From: Cerioporus squamosus
Lineage: Eukaryota > Basidiomycota > Agaricomycetes > Polyporales > Polyporaceae
NCBI GenBank assembly: GCA_022592435.1
Contig: JABYQS010000001.1
Coordinates: 496,001-560,000 of the forward strand
Direction of reading: 5' to 3'
Length of the DNA stretch: 64,000 nt
Positions 48,036-64,000 of this stretch are shown one piece after another; positions within the stretch are counted from its first letter, which is position 1; the number at the start of each line of letters is the position of its first letter. The notes under the pieces are model-generated. The model did not search any database. It was not told the origin of the DNA and saw only the letters and a list, made by a program, of their open reading frames with translations. The position numbers and the translations under genes are program-made.

Positions 48036-49539
48036 CTATGACGATGGCTGAGGCTGGGACTCCGTCTCCAGGTACTTGTCGGCAACGAGGCTCTTCGCGC
48101 GCTTCTCAGCGCCTTTGCCCTTCAAGACGTTCTCGATGAAGTACTCCCCAGCCTACACGAACAATGAGGACCGTTGTAATACAGAGGCGGCTCGTACTCA
48201 CCTTGTAACTGCTGCGTACGAGCGGACCGCTGGCGACGTACAAGAAGCCCATGTCTTCCGCCACCTGCCTCCAGCGGTCGAACTCCGCAGGCTCAACGTA
48301 CCGATCAACCTTCATATGCCGCTTCGTGGGCCGCATGTACTGCCCAAAGGTGACCACGTCCACGTCAACCTTACGTAGCTCTGCAATGCGGGGACTTTCG
48401 ATCAGCGACGCTCATAGGGCGTAGTACAGGCTCCGGACTAACCTCGTAGGGCATCCATGATCTGCTCTTCGGTCTCGCCAACACCAAGCATGATGCTCGT
48501 CTTCGTCACTCGCACGCCCTGCTTCTTGGCATGCTCAAGTACGCGGAGACTCTGCCTGAAGTTTGCTCGTCGGTCCCGGACGAACGGGGTCATTGCTTCT
48601 GAAGTCTCCACATTGTGAGCGTAGACGTCGAGGCCTGACTTCGCTACGAGCGCAACGTGATCCAAATTTCCACCAAAGTCGCCAGTAAGTGCTTCTACCA
48701 GAATTTGGGGGGCTCTACAAACCAACGTTAGCGCGAAGAGCGTCCGAAAGCCACGTATGACACATACTTCTGCTTGATCTTCATGATAGTCTCTGCGAAG
48801 TGGTGCGCACCGCCATCCGCGAGGTCTGCAGAATGGTCAGAGATTCGTCCGCTGCCTCGAGCTTCAGAGAATACTAACCATCTCTGTCCACACTAGTCAG
48901 GACAATGTACCCCAGACCCCAGCGGCTGATTGCCTCCGCGGTATTCTCAGGTTCATGGGGGTCCAAGGGTGGGGGTGCCCGGGACGTCTTGACCGAGCAG
49001 AACCTGCATCCTCGTGTGCATGTGTCGCCCATTAGCTATGTGCGCCATCAGCATTGCGGCGAGGCATATATGATGTTTCAGGTCATAACGCCATACCATG
49101 ATCGTTGCGGTTGCGGCCCTGCGGCCCTCTGCCTCGCTCACACCCTCCTTTCCACCCCAGCAGTCGCCAATGTTCGGACACCGTGCTTCCTCGCACACGG
49201 TGTGTAACCCGAGACCCCGCAGGTCCTTCTTGATCTTAGAAAAGGAGGCACCTGTGGGTATGCTGGTCTTCAGGTATGACGGAAGTCTCGGACTGCAATT
49301 GCATGGTTTTAGTTCCGGCTGGGTCTATACTGGGTAGTAATCACTCACGCTTTAGTGTTTCCCAACACTACGCGGTCAGACACCTTGTCCGCTATGAAGT
49401 CGTCCAGCGAGGGACCCTCGGCGAGAGTCTGACTAAAGGTGGCCTTGGAGGAAGACGGCGTGGCCAGACACCGTACTTGCGGCCTGACTGCGCGAGCTGC
49501 GCGCATAGCAGTCGATAGGTGAGACCCTGAGAGATGCAT
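48036..49539 (-). CDS. Lipoyl synthase, mitochondrial (2-nt frame lesion)
   Basis: Exons, plus coordinates: 49349-49539, 49097-49292, 48879-49033, 48768-48825, 48443-48714, 48202-48380, 48036-48152; about 389 residues. A presequence ([16 protein letters not shown]) leads to [12 protein letters not shown], the first cysteine set [18 protein letters not shown], then the radical-SAM cysteines [46 protein letters not shown] and [11 protein letters not shown]. The enzyme inserts two sulfurs into octanoyl groups on pyruvate dehydrogenase, oxoglutarate dehydrogenase and GcvH. In the third exon the frame is broken: LMGD and TCTRGC require GAC-ACA-TGC but the sequence has GACATGC (about 49019-49025), two bases short; exon phases on both sides confirm it. 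An extra eight residues (EGVSEAEG) lie before ATATIM. The start could also be at 49506. Confidence 0.9.
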
Positions 49540-49753
49540 GCTGCACAAACGAGGAGACCTCAGACGTCTACGCGGTTTGGGACAAGGGTGGGCCCACTCC
49601 GAAGTCAGAGCCAGGAGCTTCAGCCACGACGTAGCCGCCGGCATGTCTATTGCAGGCAAGGCGCGCGCTCGATCGCGTCCAATCGCGTCGGCGCGGTGAG
49701 CCGTCTTGCCAAGCTCCCCTGTCCTCTGCCCGTTGGGCTCCGACTGCTCTGCG
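49540..49753. promoter_or_regulatory. Divergent promoter, lipoyl synthase / CMC1
   Basis: 214 bp between the starts of two nuclear genes for mitochondrial proteins on opposite strands, a layout that would allow shared control. No defined site recognised. Confidence 0.5.
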
Positions 49754-50138
49754 ATGAACGCGCTTTCTCGCCGCGAGGAAGAGACCTTGCTCAAACAGAC
49801 GAAGGCGAACGCGCTCAAGGAGTGCGACCCCGTAGTCAAAGGTGCGGCGATAGCTATGCAGTCTCCAGGCTCATCTCACGTTTACCTCCATGCAGAGTTT
49901 GCTCAGTGTGCTGAGGGACGCACGTTCTCTGTAGCATGGGAATGCAGGCAGAAGTACAAAGTCGTACAGGATTGTATGCTTCAGTAGTGAGTCATCCGTC
50001 CACCTGCCTGTCTCCGCCGCTGTTGACAAAGGGTTGGCGACCACAAGCACTGGGCCTGAAGCTATGGCTGCAGTACGTGCGGAATACTTGCGTCTACGAA
50101 ATGAACAGCAGAAGGATGCAACTGCCGCCCCTTCATGA
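49754..50138 (+). CDS. CMC1: COX assembly mitochondrial protein CMC1
   Basis: Exons 49754-49841, 49896-49986, 50048-50138; 89 residues. Twin CX9C motif: C-DPVVKEFAQ-C and C-RQKYKVVQD-C, within helices (LSRREEETLLKQTKANALKE and CMLQYTGPEAMAAVRAEYL). Proteins of this type are imported into the mitochondrial intermembrane space by MIA40/ERV1 oxidative folding; CMC1 helps early cytochrome c oxidase (Cox1) assembly and copper delivery. The first CX9C spans the first intron and is complete only after splicing. Subfamily choice (CMC1 over CMC2 or COX23) rests on the SRREE-type start and spacing. Confidence 0.88.
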
Positions 50139-50301
50139 TCTGTCGAACCCTCATGCAACGCGTTGCAATGCTGTTCAATACTTCTCCGCAACGATACCAC
50201 CACGAGATGCGCCAACCAACAACACGCGCGACCGGTTGTAATATATAGGTAGATTATAATGGTAATATGTCCATGCATACAAGCAACTACACCCCTCCCG
50301 T

Positions 50302-51313
50302 TCACTTCTTGCCACCTGCAGCCAACCACTGCTGGCGGAGGGCCATCAAGGAGGTAATGAGACTGTCTGGGGATCAGCACAACGGAACCGCGCCACATGA
50401 AGTGAGGTACATACCCGAAGATGCCAAGGACGCCGTCGTTGAGGTTGACCAAGCCGATATTGGTGGCCGGAATCCAGACATCGAGGACGTCCATGATGAA
50501 CTGATAACGGACAGCCTCCCGGGCTACCTGGAGGTTCTGAAGCTTCAAGTCGCGCTCGGCCTCCAAGCTCTTCTCCGTCCACGTCTGGCTCTGCAACTTT
50601 TTGACCTCGTTTGCGAGCCGACCGGCCTAGGAGCATACCGTCAAGCATGGACCTGACTATAGTGGGATATGAAGCATACCTTGAGGAGACCATGCGCCAA
50701 GCTGAACACGATGCCTGTGAACCAGAACTGCATGATACGCTTGTTGATCTTCTGCGCCGTGGACGGGGCCAAGTTGTAAAACTTGATGGCATGGGCCTGG
50801 GCAACCGAGCGTAAGACATCCTTCGCGCACGTAGAAACCGCAGATACACATACCCAAGCAATGTTGTCCAGGGACAGGTATCCGAAGTAACCTAGCTGCC
50901 TGCCAATAGCGGTGATGCGCTCTCCGGGCTCTCCGGGAGCGTTGAGGGCCTTAAGCACGGCCTGCGCATTCTCCATGAACTTGCCCAGGCGCAAGACTTG
51001 TAGGTATGCTCGTTAGCACCTGTACGCGCAGGAGATAGATCGGCACTTACGCTTGCGGCCCAGCGCGAGGTGCGACTTCAACGCGTCCCATCGAGCTGCT
51101 TGGATCTTGTATCCTCTCGACAGTAGAAGCCATGCGAAGAAACGCGCGAAGTATTGGATACCACGATAGAGCTAACAGGCACAGTGAGCGCGTTGCAGGG
51201 TGCGGCGTTATAGTATGAGGTCATACCTTGTCCCTCCCGAGGGTCGTGCTCAGAACCTTCAGAGACTGGGTGGTGACTGGGTGGAGGACGACCTGCGACG
51301 CGATGCTCGCCAT
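50302..51313 (-). CDS. PEX11: Peroxisomal membrane protein PEX11
   Basis: Exons, plus coordinates: 51227-51313, 51051-51171, 50854-50996, 50680-50796, 50415-50626, 50302-50362; 246 residues. Matches the PEX11 family: HPVTTQSLKVLSTTLGRDKL, YRGIQYFARFFAWLL, GRKLLRLGKFMENAQAVLKA (the amphipathic helix that bends membrane), DNIAW, and MDVLDVWIPATNIG near the end, closed by GLITSLMALRQQW. It drives elongation and fission of peroxisomes. For the last junction the second of two nearby AGs (50363) is required to give ITSLMALRQQW. Divergent from FUM1. Confidence 0.92.
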
Positions 51314-51777
51314 GTTCTTGTGCGCGGGGTTCAAACAGACGTAGTGGGAGAGTGCAAGAGAGGTGTGTCGTAGACCGTGGCAGCTTCCGGTTCCCCATGG
51401 GCGCACTTGGGGTTATGAAAGACACCGACTTTATCACGTGGAAATCCGCATCCTCTCGTGAAAGTCAAACGGTCATACATCCTCTTTGCGTGCAAGTTGA
51501 GGTCGATGGTATACAGGACATCCTCCGAGACACCGAGACGGCCATCCGGACGCAAGACCGTCGGAGGGAAGCAGCTCGACGTTCGGTAACCTTTCGGCGA
51601 CGGTGGTGGGCGGGGAGCGGAGGAATCCGGACGATGGTTCGGGAGCAGTCGCCAGCGCGTCGTGGCATATATCGCCAAGCCTCGCGTCGGTGAAGCCACC
51701 TTGCACATCGCTTCGCACAACCACTAGAGCTCTGAGAGCATCTCCTCCCCCTTCTCCCTACATTATTCCTCTCTAAA
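51314..51777. promoter_or_regulatory. Divergent promoter, PEX11 / FUM1
   Basis: 464 bp between start codons. The FUM1-proximal end is pyrimidine-rich (catctcctcccccttctccc), a typical transcription-start context. Coding reads through this stretch on the minus strand are shadows. Confidence 0.5.
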
Positions 51778-53960
51778 ATGGCCGGGATCCGCCTCGCTCG
51801 CGCTACTTTCGTGAGTCTCTGCGAGAATGCCGCTTTTTGCCCGTGTACTCATGTGATTACCCCGCACCGTCCGTGCCGTCCGATCCATGACATCGACTGC
51901 AGCTCGAGTCCGCTCGCACCCCCTCGACGCGCTTGTTCTCAACTTCAACTATCAGGATGGTGCGTGTCCCTGCAGAGTGCTGGTGGAGCGCGGATTGAAT
52001 AGCTCGCGTGGAGTATAGGAGCAGAAGTACCGTATCGAGCGCGACACCTTCGGTGAACTCCAGGTTCCCGCAGATCGCTACTGGGGAGCTCAGACGCAGC
52101 GGTACGTCGTGTGCCGGACGATTGGCAGGCTATCTCGCCTAACTTCGCGCCCTGCGTCACAGCTCGTTGCAGAACTTCGACATCGGAGGTCCTCAGGAGC
52201 GCCTCCCCGAGCCTCTCATCAAGGCTTTCGGTGTACTGAAGAAGGCGGCTTCGATCGTGAACGCTGGATATGGTCTGGACCCGAAGGTTGCTGAGGCGAT
52301 TCAGCAGGCTGCTGATGAGGTGTGTCAATCCTCGAGACATCCGGCGTGCTCGGGTTGAGATCTGTTTCCAGGTCATCTCTGGCAAGCTCATCAACGAGTT
52401 CCCCCTGGTCGTCTTCCAAACTGGAAGCGGTACTCAGAGCAACATGAACGTGAACGAGGTGAGTGCGAGGGTTCTGCATATGACGGTACTTTACCGACCG
52501 GTTACTTCCAAAGGTCATCTCCAACCGTGCCATTGAGATCCTCGGAGGCGAGCGTGGTTCCAAGAAGCCTGTGCACCCCAACGATCACGTTAACATGAGT
52601 CAGAGCAGCAATGATACGTGAGTCGTGGTCACGCTTCCAGTATTGCACACAAAGTTCATCCAAATCATTAGGTTCCCCACCGCCATGCACGTAGCTGCTG
52701 TGACTGAGATCACCAACTCGCTCATCCCTGCGCTTACTGAACTGCGAGATGCTCTCGCAGCCAAGTCCAAGGAGTTCGAGCACATTATCAAGATTGGCCG
52801 TACGCACTTGCAGGTGAGAATATTCCCGGCTCCTGAGATCTAGCTCTGAAACTCACTGCTTTCCAGGATGCGACACCTCTTACTCTCGGTCAGGAGTTCA
52901 GCGGCTACGTTCAGCAGCTCACAAACGGCCTTGAGCGTCTCAAGGACACCCTCCCTCGCTTGAGTCTTCTCGCCCAGGGTGGTACTGCTGTTGGTACTGT
53001 GAGTGGCTTGGTTATTGCGCTACAAGTACAACGGCTGAGGCATCACGCAGGGCCTGAACACGAAGAAGGGCTTCGATGTGAAGGTAGCTGCCGAGATCTC
53101 CAAGCTGACTGGCATCGAGTTCAAGACGGCACCAAATAAGGTAAGATTCTCCGACCCCCAGTCGTACGCAGATCCAATCTCATGCACATTCTCAGTTCGA
53201 GGCTCTCGCGTCTCACGATGCGCTCGTCGAAGCGCACGGCGCTCTGAACACCGTTGCAGTTTCCCTCATGAAGATTGCGAACGACATCCGGTTCCTCGGT
53301 TCCGGTCCGCGCTGCGGTTTGGGTGAACTGCAGCTTCCGGAGAACGAGCCTGGAAGCAGTATCATGCCCGGCAAGGTCAACCCCACGCAGTGTGAGGCGA
53401 TGACCATGGTCGCAGCTCAGGTCATGGGCAACAACACCGTTGTTAGCATCGCTGGCTCTAACGGGCATTTCGAGGTATGCGGATTCCCATGGGCTGCAAT
53501 CACGGGGGCAGTGCTTGACAATTGTCGTAGTTGAACGTCTTCAAGCCTGTCATCATCAAGAACGTCCTGCAGAGCATACGGCTTCTCGCAGATGGTAAGT
53601 CTTTTGTGTACCTGTTTCCAGCAGTTGCTCATCTCCGTGCAGCTTCGCGTTCGTTCACAAAGAACTGCGTTGTCGGTATCCAGGCGAACGAGAAGCGCAT
53701 TAACACCCTCCTCCACGAGTCCCTCATGCTTGCAACGATTTTGAATAGCCACCTTGGATACGACAGTACGTATACCGGGCCATGCGCAGGAGAACATCGA
53801 TTGCTTACTGTATCACGCAGACGTCGCGAAGTGCGCAAAGAAGGCGCACAAAGAAGGCACAACACTGAAGGAAGCGACGGTGGCGCTTGGCTTCCTGACC
53901 CCGGAGGAGTTTGACGAGAAAGTCCGCCCGGAGCTGATGCTGCACCCGGACGAGGCGTGA
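51778..53960 (+). CDS. FUM1: Fumarate hydratase, class II
   Basis: Thirteen exons: 51778-51810, 51903-51959, 52019-52101, 52163-52319, 52372-52458, 52514-52617, 52672-52813, 52867-52998, 53051-53140, 53196-53474, 53531-53594, 53643-53765, 53821-53960; 496 residues. The presequence ([11 protein letters not shown] joined to an Arg/Ser/Thr-rich exon ending STSTIRM) leads to [20 protein letters not shown]. Active-site blocks: [38 protein letters not shown] and the SS-loop [10 protein letters not shown] (about 348-357). It hydrates fumarate to malate in the TCA cycle; in fungi a cytosolic pool from the same gene takes part in the DNA damage response. A start codon after the presequence exons (ATG at 51957-51959) could feed the cytosolic form. 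Confidence 0.95.
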
Positions 53961-54598
53961 GGAGATGCATGTCGTATCAGTTTGGGTTATAGCGCGGACG
54001 TATATGATGTGACAATGACAACTCGACGGAGATCTGACGAGCTGAACAGATCGCGCGGGTGACGCGGCGGTCGCACAGCACAGGGTAGAGCGTGCGGGTG
54101 GGAGTGAGCTGGCATGTAGTTCGCATGTATCCTGTCGCAGACGGCGGGAGCTGAGCGATGCATGTGGTCGGCGGAGAGGGCGTGTGACAGGGGCATGTGT
54201 GACACGGTGGGGGAGAGAAGGAGCGGCAGGCGACGTCCCAGAAAGGGAATGGACATATTTGTAGCAACACGAAATCCTATGAGACTCGCTCGCTGGGCAA
54301 ATTGCGGGATAGCCGTAGCTCTTCGGGCCCGGCCCTCATCATTCCTCCTTGGCTCTTCTCCCCATCTCCCCGCGCATCTGCCAGCTCAGTTGCGCGGCCC
54401 TAGCGACTTGACGACGCCCCCCGCCGTCGTACACCCCGCCCGAATTCGACAACTCCTCCACGGGGCTGCAGTCTCGGCTTCTTGTTCGAGTGTGTCATCT
54501 CTCGGCGCTTCGCAGGCTGTCCAGCAGTCCACGGAAGCAAACCTATTTATTCGAGCCCATCTCTGCACACACCACGTCCCCCGCCACCCGCCTCGACA
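53961..54598. other. Intergenic, 638 bp
   Basis: FUM1 3' UTR and INO80 promoter and leader (CT-rich at 54340-54440). No coding feature supported. Confidence 0.5.
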
Positions 54599-60180
<5,582 letters not shown>

Positions 60181-60821
60181 TTTTTGTTTGAACCGCTTCC
60201 GACGGGGACTTTCACATTACTGTCTCGCATATCATGTTCAGTCACAGGTAGTGTATGTTTGTTGCTCTAACGCCCCTGCTCTCGTTGCTCGCTATTGTAC
60301 TCCGTCCTAGACCCCATTATCTCCATGTGTACCCGTACATTATGACATTCTATGGCTTGTATCCTTGTAACTCGCATGTGCCAACATGTGTTCTGTCGAG
60401 CTGCTCTGCCCCCGCCGCCAAGTGGACGTTTTCTCATCCTCCTGTCTTTCCGAGAGAGGACAGTTGGACATTACGTCAGCGAGGTTGCAGCGAGATCTCG
60501 ACGAGATTCAAGATCAGATTTGAGTGCTTTCGGAGGACGCGGATGAGTCGGTCGCTCGGTTTTCCACTCGCCAGGTCGTCCACCTACATGATTCTTCACA
60601 GCCCACATCTCGACCTATTTATTTGCAGGAGCTGCTCTCGGACAAACAGCTTTTGTATCTAGAAACTGCCCTTCGCCTGGAGATCCTCTGCAGTCGCCGC
60701 GTTCACTGAGGCGGTACCCTTCCAACGAACTCTCTACACCTACCTTGCCTGAGCCACTGGGTCTGACTGCGACGAGTCCTCGAGAGTCTATCACAGGCGT
60801 GTCCGCCTTCGTTGTGTCAGG
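60181..60821. other. Intergenic, 641 bp
   Basis: INO80 3' UTR and promoter of the helicase gene. No coding feature supported. Confidence 0.5.
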
Positions 60822-63800
60822 ATGGCGCCGAAGAAGAAGAAGACCCAGCTCAAGCCCGTTGCCCGAGGCTTTGCGACGACGTCCGTCCCCAAGAAAGTGG
60901 TGGAGACACCCAAGGAACCGGAGATACCTGAACCCAAGGACGTACCTAGCACATCCGAGGAGCAGCCCAATGCTGCCGGACAAGGTCAGAACGGCAAGAC
61001 CGCGGACGCCACAGCTTTAAGCGAAGCCGATCAAGCTCTGCAATGCCTCATCGACAAGTTTCAGGACAAGGTGGAGAAGGAAGTGGCCAGGACTGTCAAG
61101 GTGAGCCATGACCATTGGTATTGCGTCAAGTCGGCTTAAACCGACCTATCTGCAGGCTATAGAACAAGAGCGACGGTTCTCAGACACCCTCACGCGTCTC
61201 GACCTGGATCCTGGCTTCGTGGATCGAATACTGGAAATAGCGTTGGAGTATGAGACCTCTGAGTGTATGTACGTAACAAGGGTCGTTCTAGAATGGCATT
61301 GACGCGTCACACAGCGTCGAAATCTATCGACGAGCCCGAAGAGAAGGTCCTTCTGCGGTTAGCCATCACCTATGGTGTGTTAAGACGTCTTGGATTCACG
61401 GAAGCTCGCGTGGAGGAATGCCTGCGGTCAATACGTGGGGTGGACATGGACGAAGCCTTTGACTGGGTAAGTTGCTAGCATTTTGAGATGCGCTCTCGTA
61501 ACCATATACACTGTACAGCTTCACCTCCATTGTGGCGAAGAAGAACTGGGAGTCCAGCAAGGTATGTCGTATGTGATAAGTCAGTAACCCTCGCTCAGCC
61601 TATACTATCCTAGTGTCTCTTGAGCCAAGGACTCCCATGACACCGAGAACTCCGCGAACACCTCGACCAACCCATCTGCGTTCAGAGACAGGGTCTTCTC
61701 TGTCGTCATGGTCCACGCCGCCCAGTCCAAGTATGAGGTCCTCCTTGGATGTGAACGCACCTGTATTCGTCCCTGGTCGGAAGCATCGCGACAACTCGTC
61801 CTCTCACATCAGCGCACAATCCGAACCTACAGATGGCACATCGACCCCCGCCTCGATCGTCAGCGACTCTGATGGTGCTAGAGAGTCTCTCCGCTGGTCC
61901 CCGGTCGAGGATCCGAACAACGAGTTTGTGCGACTCAAGCTCCGCATCATGGACCTTACTGTCGACAGGCGTCCAGACGACAAGGCGGATGCTGCCTTCC
62001 TTCAAGAACTCAAGCGTCGGTTACAGGAGATTCAAGAGGACTATCTCTTTGACCAACGCGAGGCAGAGGCTCTGTTTAAGGAGGAACGCAGCAAGGTGGA
62101 GGCAGCTTCTCTGCAGGCGAAGCTGCGCGGCGCGCAGGATTCGACCCCGGTGAAGCCTCCTCGACCTCAAGCCAAGGTCGCTAAGGCCGCAGAACCTCCT
62201 TCACGTGCTGAAAGTGCTACCTCTGCTCCCGATCTTTTCGAGGACGAGGACGAAGTCCCCGGCGGAATGTTCGGGCTCCTAGAGCAGATGCCCGAGACCG
62301 AGACAGGCGAGAACGGTGCTACAATCCAAGTTCGGGACCTGGCCCTACCCAAGCACTGGTCCGGCCGCACACCCAAGATTCTTCTATCGGAGACCGTGCG
62401 GAAGTCAGACAAATATGCCGTTGTCTCATACGCCTGCATCTCCGGGGCCAGCCGTGCGAAGCGGGCTATGGTGGACATTCGCTGGGACGGTGGCAAGACC
62501 CAGGTCTGGACTATGGACGACGTTGCCTGTTATGATCTGAACCAGGCGGAGCAATATGTCGCCACCATCGCTCTCCACGCGCTGACGTTCCCGAGTGCAG
62601 AAGGATTCGCAGTCGGGGGAACAGCAAACGCTGGGTCCCAGACGTCATTCCGCTCGTTGCCCCCTGTGTTCCGCGATGTCTGGGATGAGCTTGAGCAGAA
62701 ACGGCGTCTTGATGACGATAGCACCAACAGGGCTCTTTGGGCGAAGTTGCGGGTCATCTTGGAGCCGAAGTTGGCGCAAATCGGCAATGTAAGTTGACGC
62801 GGCCTTGTGCATGTACAAGTCCTGATAGTTGTCTGTCAGGCTGCAAACCGACCTTCCAAGGTCGCCAACGACTCCAAGGACTTCGGTCCCAGTCGGCACG
62901 TCGATCGCAATAATGAGATTCCCCCGGAACAAATTATTGCGGACTTCCAGACGAGACAAGCCAGCCCCGCATACCAGGAGATGCTCGTAAGTGGTACTGA
63001 GTATATAACAGCCCTTCGCGCACTCAACCTGCTCTCCTTTCCCAGCAACAACGCAATCAACTCCCAATGGCTCAGTACAAACAGGATCTCTTGTCGCTCT
63101 TGGAGATGTCGCAGGTTGTGGTCCTCAGCGGTGAGACGGGGTGGTGGGTTTGAATTGCTTTGTGACGCATTGGATCGCACCGCTCATACCACGTCGACAG
63201 CGGTAAATCAACTCAAGTTCCGGCATTCATCTTGGAAGATCAGCTCCTGAAGGGTCGTAGTTGCAAGATCTACTGCACTGAACCTCGACGTATATCCGCC
63301 ATTTCTTTAGCTCAGCGTGTTTCACGGGAACTCGGCGAACCTGCTGGCGCAGTTGGTACTGGGAACTCGCTGGTCGGATATGCTATCCGTCTGGAGAGCA
63401 ATATCAACCGTCGTACTCGCCTGGCATATGTCACGAACGGTATCGCCCTTCGTATGTTAGAGGGTGGCTCCGGTCAAGGCGGGCAAGGGACCGCTTTTGA
63501 CGAGATCACGGTATGTCTACTCAGCGCAGTTCTCTGTTCAAGGCTAACGATAGCCTAGCATATCATCATCGACGAAGTACATGAGCGTACCATCGAGTCT
63601 GACTTTCTCCTGATCGTCCTGAAGTCGCTGCTCGTACAACGCCCTGAGTTGAAGTGTGTGCTCTTGCCTCTGCCGCTGTCGCGTATACTGATACTTGCTA
63701 TAGGGTCGTGCTCATGTCTGCTACGCTTGAAGCAGAGAAGATCTCCAATTACTTCGGCGGCTGCCCAGTCTTGTCTGTACCTGGTCGGACGTTCCCGGTT

Positions 63801-64000
63801 GACGTTCGCTTCCTCGAAGACGCAGTCGAATTCACCGGATGGAAGGTCACTGAAGGCTCTCCATATGCGCGAAGAGGTAAGTGCTTGGTCTCGCATATCG
63901 TGAACTAGCTGACCCTGCTGCAGGGAAGGACAAGTTCTACCGCAACAAGTCTCGTGACTGGACAGAAGACAATGCGGCGGGTGAAGATGATGACGACGAC
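60822..64000 (+). CDS. DEAH-box RNA helicase, DHX29/YLR419W type, 5' part
   Basis: Exons 60822-61100, 61156-61264, 61315-61466, 61519-61561, 61614-62788, 62840-62986, 63046-63143, 63201-63510, 63559-63653, 63704-63876 and 63924 to the window end; about 885 residues visible. A basic N-terminus ([20 protein letters not shown]) is followed by a UBA-like helical segment ([16 protein letters not shown]), a long disordered part, a folded segment ([20 protein letters not shown]), then the DEAH core: Walker A GETGCGKST (about 664-672), [15 protein letters not shown] (motif Ia), DEVHER (from about 776), MSATLE and [11 protein letters not shown]29 relatives aid 43S scanning on structured 5' UTRs; YLR419W is the yeast relative, little studied. 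The Walker A exon needs donor 63144, giving GETGCGKST. The C-terminal half is outside the window. Confidence 0.9.

Overview
The window is nuclear DNA of a filamentous basidiomycete fungus, most likely an Agaricomycete. It is GC-rich and gene-dense. Almost every gene is split by many short introns of about 46-75 nt, with GT(A/G)NGT donors and YAG acceptors, and the proteins are fungal. Gene models were built by joining exons by eye: frame was kept across each GT/AG pair and the product was matched to the remembered family. No searches were run. I see no rRNA, tRNA, CRISPR array or intact transposon.

Layout. 0-12 kb: 3' end of ATG16, a small secreted Gly/Asn-repeat protein, a 16-exon mitochondrial aconitase, then mitochondrial MutS homologue MSH1 (-) head to head with a CDC11-type septin (+). 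12-24 kb: a large MIT-domain protein, a first IES1-like INO80-complex subunit (-), an erythromycin-esterase-family protein and a mucin-like single-pass membrane protein. 24-35 kb: a long alpha/beta hydrolase (-), an F-box/LRR-type protein (-), an amino-acid transporter, a lysophospholipid acyltransferase and TIM8 (-). 35-42 kb: a gene-poor stretch, a second IES1-like gene (+) and a basidiomycete orphan gene (-). 42-54 kb: a compact housekeeping block: LYS1(-)/KAE1(+), GT8 glycosyltransferase(-), RPS28(-), lipoyl synthase(-)/CMC1(+), PEX11(-)/FUM1(+). 54-64 kb: the INO80 ATPase and the 5' part of a DHX29-type DEAH RNA helicase.

The genes are not a metabolic cluster. Two themes recur. First, INO80 and two paralogous IES1-like genes lie within about 43 kb. 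Second, many products act in mitochondria (aconitase, MSH1, TIM8, lipoyl synthase, CMC1, fumarase), several from short divergent promoters. Three otherwise well-conserved genes (IES1-like A, the acyltransferase, lipoyl synthase) each need a 1-2 nt correction to keep frame. This points to either small assembly indels or recent lesions, and a user of this sequence should know it. I found no clear candidate for a wholly new system. The most unusual items are the INO80/IES1 linkage, the three frame lesions, the repeat-built secreted protein and a few extreme exon structures (3-nt coding exon, 11-nt micro-exon, GC-AG intron).
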